DNA of 25,760 nt from Intoshia linei (lineage: Eukaryota > Orthonectida > Rhopaluridae), in NCBI GenBank assembly GCA_001642005.1, contig LWCA01000490.1, positions 1 through 25,760 on the forward strand, written 5' to 3'. Position numbers and translations under genes: made by a program. The notes under the pieces are model-generated. The model did no database searches and was not told the origin of the DNA. It saw only the letters and a list, made by a program, of their open reading frames with translations. This document shows positions 21,344-25,760 of the stretch, piece by piece. Within the stretch, counting starts at the first letter, position 1. The number at the start of each line of letters is the position of its first letter.

Positions 21344-21629
21344 CTAATGTACTCAGATAGATTAAATTACAATAAAATAAAATTAATCAGATCTGAGTAA
21401 CTACAAAAAAAGCAAAACTATGAAGTAAATAATGGGGTTGGCAATCAATAAAAACTTATAACGGTAAATCACTAATAAGGATTCTTTAGTAATAAAGTAA
21501 TGTAAAGTAATTTAGTTAAAAATGTATGTTTGTTGATTTATTTGTTTGTTTAGTTTTTAATAAAATAACTTGCGTACAGTTTTAAGAATAGCTATTTATA
21601 ATAAAGTTTTTCGAGGGTAATGTTTTAGC

Positions 21630-21857
21630 GGACATTTCATTTTCAGAAATGGAGTCTTTCAAGGTCAAAAACCTAATTATCCATTTTTTTTATCTCAAAA
21701 AAGTCCTAAAATCATAAAAAATACACAATATGATATAGATTTTAAAATCTTCACCGTTATGATAAATTTCTATTTCAAAATCTTATCTCTTCATGGCCAT
21801 AATCACCAATTACCTCTTTCATTAAAATGATGAAAGTCCTAGAATTTTATAATATAA
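21630..21857 (+). repeat. Helitron-family module block next to copy B
   Basis: It carries GAGTCTTTCAAGGTCAAAAACC, a TCATGGCCATAATCACCAATTACC module and a final CCTAGAATTTTATAA. It is in the orientation opposite to the adjoining copy B, which suggests nested or back-to-back insertion. Confidence 0.4.
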
Positions 21858-22430
21858 CTAGGTTGACAGTTATGTACTACAACAAAGTTGTTTTACTTTT
21901 AGTAGTCGTTGTTGTTTTAATTTAATAATTATAGATATTCACATTTTTTGTTTTGTTTTGTTAAAAAAATATATGAAAACTAAAATTCTTTTTTGACCAT
22001 AAAGGCGTCACTTATTCAGATTGAAATTTTTTGTGTATGTTAACAAAATACAACTGTACCACTTGTAATTTTTTTTAATTCTAGGACTATTTTCATTAAA
22101 AAAAAGGGTCCTTTGGGGTTTTGGCCCTGAAGATATAATTTTTTGAAATTTAAATTTATGATAATGTTTATGATTTTAAAATCTGTATCAGAGTATATAT
22201 TTTTTTAAGTCTCCAACTCGTTTGATTTTCAAAAAAAAGGACAATTGTGGTCTTTGACCCGTAGGACCTGAATGTGGGAGTTTGAAATTTATTTTGCTAA
22301 CACCCCCGGAAAAACCTGTAATTGAAATGTTGACATTATAAAATTCTGAGACTGGTAGTTACTGAAATAAACGGGAACACACACACAGACATACAAACAA
22401 ATATGGCGTAGAATATTATATAAGTAAGGA
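21858..22430 (-). mobile_element. Helitron-like non-autonomous element, copy B (most complete)
   Basis: On minus it begins TCCTTACTTATATAATATTC at 22430 and ends in CTAG at 21858. It is flanked by A on the 5' side and T on the 3' side, the Helitron target signature. It has no coding capacity. It shares a long, nearly collinear internal sequence with copy A (9630-10105), including blocks of TTTGGGGTTTTGG and CTCCAACTCGTTTGATTTT type. Confidence 0.65.
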
Positions 22431-23362
22431 TCCAATAAATATACGGTATAATCATAATTAAAATCTTGATAAACGGTTTCATCAAAAATTTCATCACATT
22501 CTTAGTGAGGATATTTTTACCTGAGAAAATGAAGAATTGAATAATAAGTACATGCGTGTATCAATAATTAGCAAAAATTTAAGGTGGCCGATTTAATGTA
22601 GAACTCACCTTAGATTAAAGTCAAAACAAAACAATTTAATGAAATTTTAAATTTTGATGAAATAATTAATTATTTATTAAGTCATATTTTTAGATTGTTC
22701 AAAAAAATATTGAAAAAAGGGACTTTTTCCTTCATGGTTGGTAGAATTAGTTTTTTAGTTTGTGGTTGGATTAAGAGTTTTTTGTTGTAATGTTTCGTAA
22801 AATCGAATTTTTCTAGAGTTTTTCAAATATCAGAACAGGATTTTCCTTTACCTTATTACGCAAGGATTGATATAATTGGATTTAATATTTTATTGTACAA
22901 TTAAGAGGTTAAAATCGGAATAAAGGCATTTTTACATAGATTACTTGAGATGTATTTTTTATTAAATATTATTAAATTTTATTAATGATGGGATAAAAAA
23001 AGGATTTTTGAAATAATAATTTAACGGTCGTCTAGGCTTCGGGTAAAATCTTAACATCTGGCAAGTCTGCAATAATGTAGTTTACAAAAATGAAAAAATT
23101 TTTTAATTTTGCTGGTAATAAAACCAACAATGCTGGTAACACCTCTGGTCATTAGTCAATTCAGCATTATATACCCTAGCTCACATTCCATTGTCTTCCG
23201 AAAATTTACTAAAAACTCACTAAATATTTTATTTTTAATGATTGCCGACTAAAAAATTAATGTAAATTTATTGTGAAACAATAATTGTCATTTAAAAAAA
23301 AATGAAAAAAAATGGCTCATAGTGTCTTAGGGTTGACGAATTATAGTTTAATAATGTAGCAA

Positions 23363-24169
23363 TTACGAATTTTCCATTTCATTACTTAAATGTTCATTAA
23401 TTGATGAATTTAATCCACCATGATTCATATTTACTCGGTAGGATTCTTCATTGCGACCCTTGGTTAAAACCGGTCCATTTCCTTCTGATTCATTTAATAT
23501 GTCATTAATTTCAGTTTCCAGCACCACTTCAACGTCCTCGTTATCTAAATTCAATAAAATGAGGTTTTTCTATAAAATTTATCCAACCCACATATTTAAA
23601 ATAAAACATAAATTCTGGACGCGTTTTAAAATCATTAACATTGTCGTGAATCTCGGCCTAAGAAAACCACACCTTCCTTAGTTTTTTTAAAACTAAAACA
23701 TGTCCTAAATTTTTATAAAACATAATTTCAAGGATAGTTTTTAAAATGATAAGCATTATCATAAATCACAACTTTAAAAAAGTGTATTTTCACGATCAAA
23801 ACCTCAGACTGTTCTTTTTTTGAAAAAATTAAAATCTTAGATTTAAAAAATATTACAGCTTATACAGTTATCTTCAGTTAACACACACAAAAAATTTAAA
23901 TCTGACAAAGTGACACCTTCACAGTCAAAAAAGCACTTTGGTATTAATTGTTTTTATGATCATACACTCATTGTTTAATAAATTAAAAATTTGGTTATCG
24001 ACCGAGTTATCCGCTTTTTGTACAAGGTATATAACATTCAAACTGGTATTTAATGCAATTTACCTATAGATCTATTCAAATCAGCCGCATTGATTTCATT
24101 ATTATCAATTGTATTACTTGATTCATTCTTAACATTCATATTTTTATAAATTATTATAGCTTCTCTAAT
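23363..24169 (-). CDS. Two small exons, probably upstream part of the 19453-21343 gene
   Basis: Exon A (24169-24064) follows TTTTAAAG and ends at a GTAAAT donor; it encodes IREAIIIYKNMNVKN and an Asn-rich stretch. Exon B starts at 23544 after GAATTTAG, in matching phase (GAT split across the border), and encodes DNEDVEVVLETEIND with an acidic, Asn/Ser-rich end. Exon B can stop at TAA (23365-23363). It can also splice at the GTAATT donor at 23366 into the exon starting at 21343, which restores an open frame (NS-VEGLSFDF) and would supply the missing 5' part of that gene. No start ATG was found upstream of exon A. The product is not recognised. Confidence 0.55.
23560..24060 (+). repeat. Helitron-family repeat, copy I, between the two small exons
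   Basis: It contains the ACATAAATTCTGGACGCGTTTTAAAATCATTAACATTGTCG-type block also seen at 2600-2660, two TCAAAACC modules, and a diverged GTACAAGGTATATAACATTC palindrome near 24020-24045. No clean ends are visible. Confidence 0.45.
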
Positions 24170-24496
24170 CTTTAAAATAAAAATAAATATTATAATAAAA
24201 AATCCAATATTAAAACGTTATGAAACTGGTTTATATCTTTAATGCCACTGGTAATGCCATTTATATCATTTCAAAGTATGTATTGTACTTGTATCGAAAC
24301 ACAAACAGGTTTAGTATGATGCAATTAAACACTTTTTACATAAAATTAAATGCTTGATTTGATTCATATATGTAGTTAAAATTATTTTAATCTTACGTTA
24401 CTCAATCATCCATACTTACATACATATATCTGAATCTTACACTAAGGTGGATGAATTTTAATTGTGGTAATTTAATTAAAATAGATTTATATAATA

Positions 24497-24765
24497 CTAG
24501 GTTGACTGTTATGTACTATCAACAAACAGCACCTAGCTCTTCCGAGGGCACATTTTTATTATACCAAAAAAATAAATTCACGTTGATAATCTAACTTAAA
24601 AATCCTACTATTCACAATCCTTTAAAGGAGTGGTTCCCAAACTTGTTTCAGGTGGTACCATCATATCCTATTACTTTTTACTTTATAGTGAATTATTCCA
24701 TCTTATTTGTTTTGGGAGGTTGAAATTTATCTTATTATCACCCAGAAAAAATTGTATTTGTAATG
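24497..24765 (-). mobile_element. Helitron-like fragment, copy C, abutting the Gypsy element
   Basis: The CTAG palindrome end on minus is at 24497, with the expected T flank. The interior GAGGTTGAAATTTAT..CACCC..AAAAA..TGTAAT block matches copies A and B. The 5' hundred or so bases are absent where integrase sequence begins. A hAT-like end, GTGGTTCCCAAAC (about 24633-24645), is embedded in it. Confidence 0.5.
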
Positions 24766-25760
24766 TTACTTACTGTGTTGCGTAGCGACAGCAAAATATC
24801 CGGAAGATACTCATCCCATCTGTCGTCGTCTCGACCCTTACATTTTATTCTCAATGCATTTTTAATTGTTCGATTTAACTTTTCTACAAACCCAACGCCT
24901 TCATGGTGATACGCCCTGGTTTCAGTCTTCGCTATGCCATATTTTTCACACAACTGCCACATCAACGTAGATTCACACGTATCTCGTCTGAATCACGTCT
25001 ACAGTTTTAGTAACGCCTACATGCCAAACACTATCACCATGATGAATTTGATATAATAATTCCTTTTGTATGGATTTTGGTACAATAAATAACAATTTAC
25101 CTTCTCGCCTATATGTCAACATGTTATTATATGCGACAAGCCTCGTTTGTAGCGTCCAATATTGATTATTGATTAGTTGACTACGCTAATTGCCTTTTAA
25201 CCAATTAATTATTTGTTGTGCATACGAATCTTTTGATTGTGCCTCTTGAATTTCGTGAATTTCGTGAATAATCGAAATCTACTAGTCCCATCTTTTTTTG
25301 GAACCAACAGACAAGGAGAAAGCCATTGACTCCTTGAAGGTTCAATCACGTTTTTCGCCAACATTTCCTCCAAATGGTCCCTTAACTTGTTTTTTAAATT
25401 TCCTGGTGCTCCATATACCGGACCTCTTATGGGTTCCGTAGAATTCGCCACTTCTATTTCATGTTCCATCGCTATTTTCTATTTTCGCAAGCTATTTGAT
25501 ACACCGAAAACGCCTTGCCTGTGATGTTTAACTTCTTTACCTTTAAAATTTGATTGCCATTGGCCTGAAATTCTAGGGACGCCTCTTATTCTACTAATGT
25601 ATCAAAGCCTATCAATAAATCAAATTAAGTAAACGGCCATTCCTTTAAAACACTACAAGTTGTCATCATTTTTTGTTTCTCATAATCTAATTCAACTTTA
25701 TACGCCATAACACTCTCCATTTTACCACCAAATGCGCCCTTAAAATTTCTCTTCTCGAAA
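24766..25760 (-). pseudogene. Decayed Ty3/Gypsy retrotransposon pol, internally deleted
   Basis: Read on minus from the right edge. At 25738-25495 is the end of an aspartic-protease-like region, interrupted by at least two in-frame stops, with FDLLIGFDTL recalling the ILG strand. At 25469-25275 is the start of reverse transcriptase, with NLKNKLRDHLEEMLAKNVIE and SQWLSPCLLVPKKDGTSRF, the classic Gypsy RT entry. Almost all the rest of RT and RNase H is missing. At about 25230-24965 is a decayed connector and integrase zinc-binding segment (HHGDSVWHVGVTKTVD). At 24965-24770 is the late integrase core (LCEKYGIAKTETRAYHHEG, FVEKLNRTIKNALR), which includes the third catalytic Glu region. The DDE core between them is deleted. 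The element is non-functional and continues past the right edge. Confidence 0.85.

Overview
This is a strongly AT-rich animal (metazoan) genomic window, probably from an invertebrate. Its genes are built from many small exons, and the introns and spacers are full of short non-autonomous transposons. There are no bacterial-style operons, tRNAs, rRNAs or CRISPR arrays. hAT-type ends, a MULE-type SWIM domain and Ty3/Gypsy fragments together suggest an arthropod such as an aphid-like hemipteran. Several very short introns (39, 43, 43, 46 and 49 nt) are unusual, however, and I cannot fix the phylum.

The main gene is on the minus strand and fills the left two thirds (16937 down to at least 384). 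It is a NIMA-related serine/threonine kinase that I identify as NEK1. I assembled 25 exons by hand. Exons 1-11 (16937-10145) join without a phase conflict into 277 codons covering a complete kinase domain, with glycine loop, catalytic Lys and Glu, HRD and DFG intact. Exons 12-25 carry pieces that match, in order, the long NEK1 tail: a basic region, two ILKRLN segments, a C-S-x-P-D-L segment and an acidic TDLQ segment. The C terminus lies beyond the left edge. No single open frame reveals this gene, because most exons are 35-230 bp and are scattered over 16.5 kb.

Upstream, also on minus, is an unrecognised gene. Its large last exon (21343-19453) encodes a Lys-rich, then Cys-rich (CC-x2-C ... 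C-x2-C-x3-C), then Gln/His/Tyr/Asn-rich protein. It may be joined to two small exons at 23544-23367 and 24169-24064. At the right edge (about 24766-25760, minus) lies a decayed, internally deleted Ty3/Gypsy retrotransposon that continues past the window.

The main candidate for a new system is a repeat family with about eleven copies here, full, partial or decayed. Copies begin TCCTTACTTATATAATATGC, preceded by A, and end in a palindrome closing with CTAG, followed by T. They contain internal modules of roughly 85-100 bp. These are the hallmarks of a non-autonomous Helitron-like element. Three hAT-type MITEs (one with a perfect 8-bp target duplication), a fold-back MITE and a MULE-like remnant with repeated terminal motifs add to the load. 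Nearly every large intron of NEK1 holds at least one of these.
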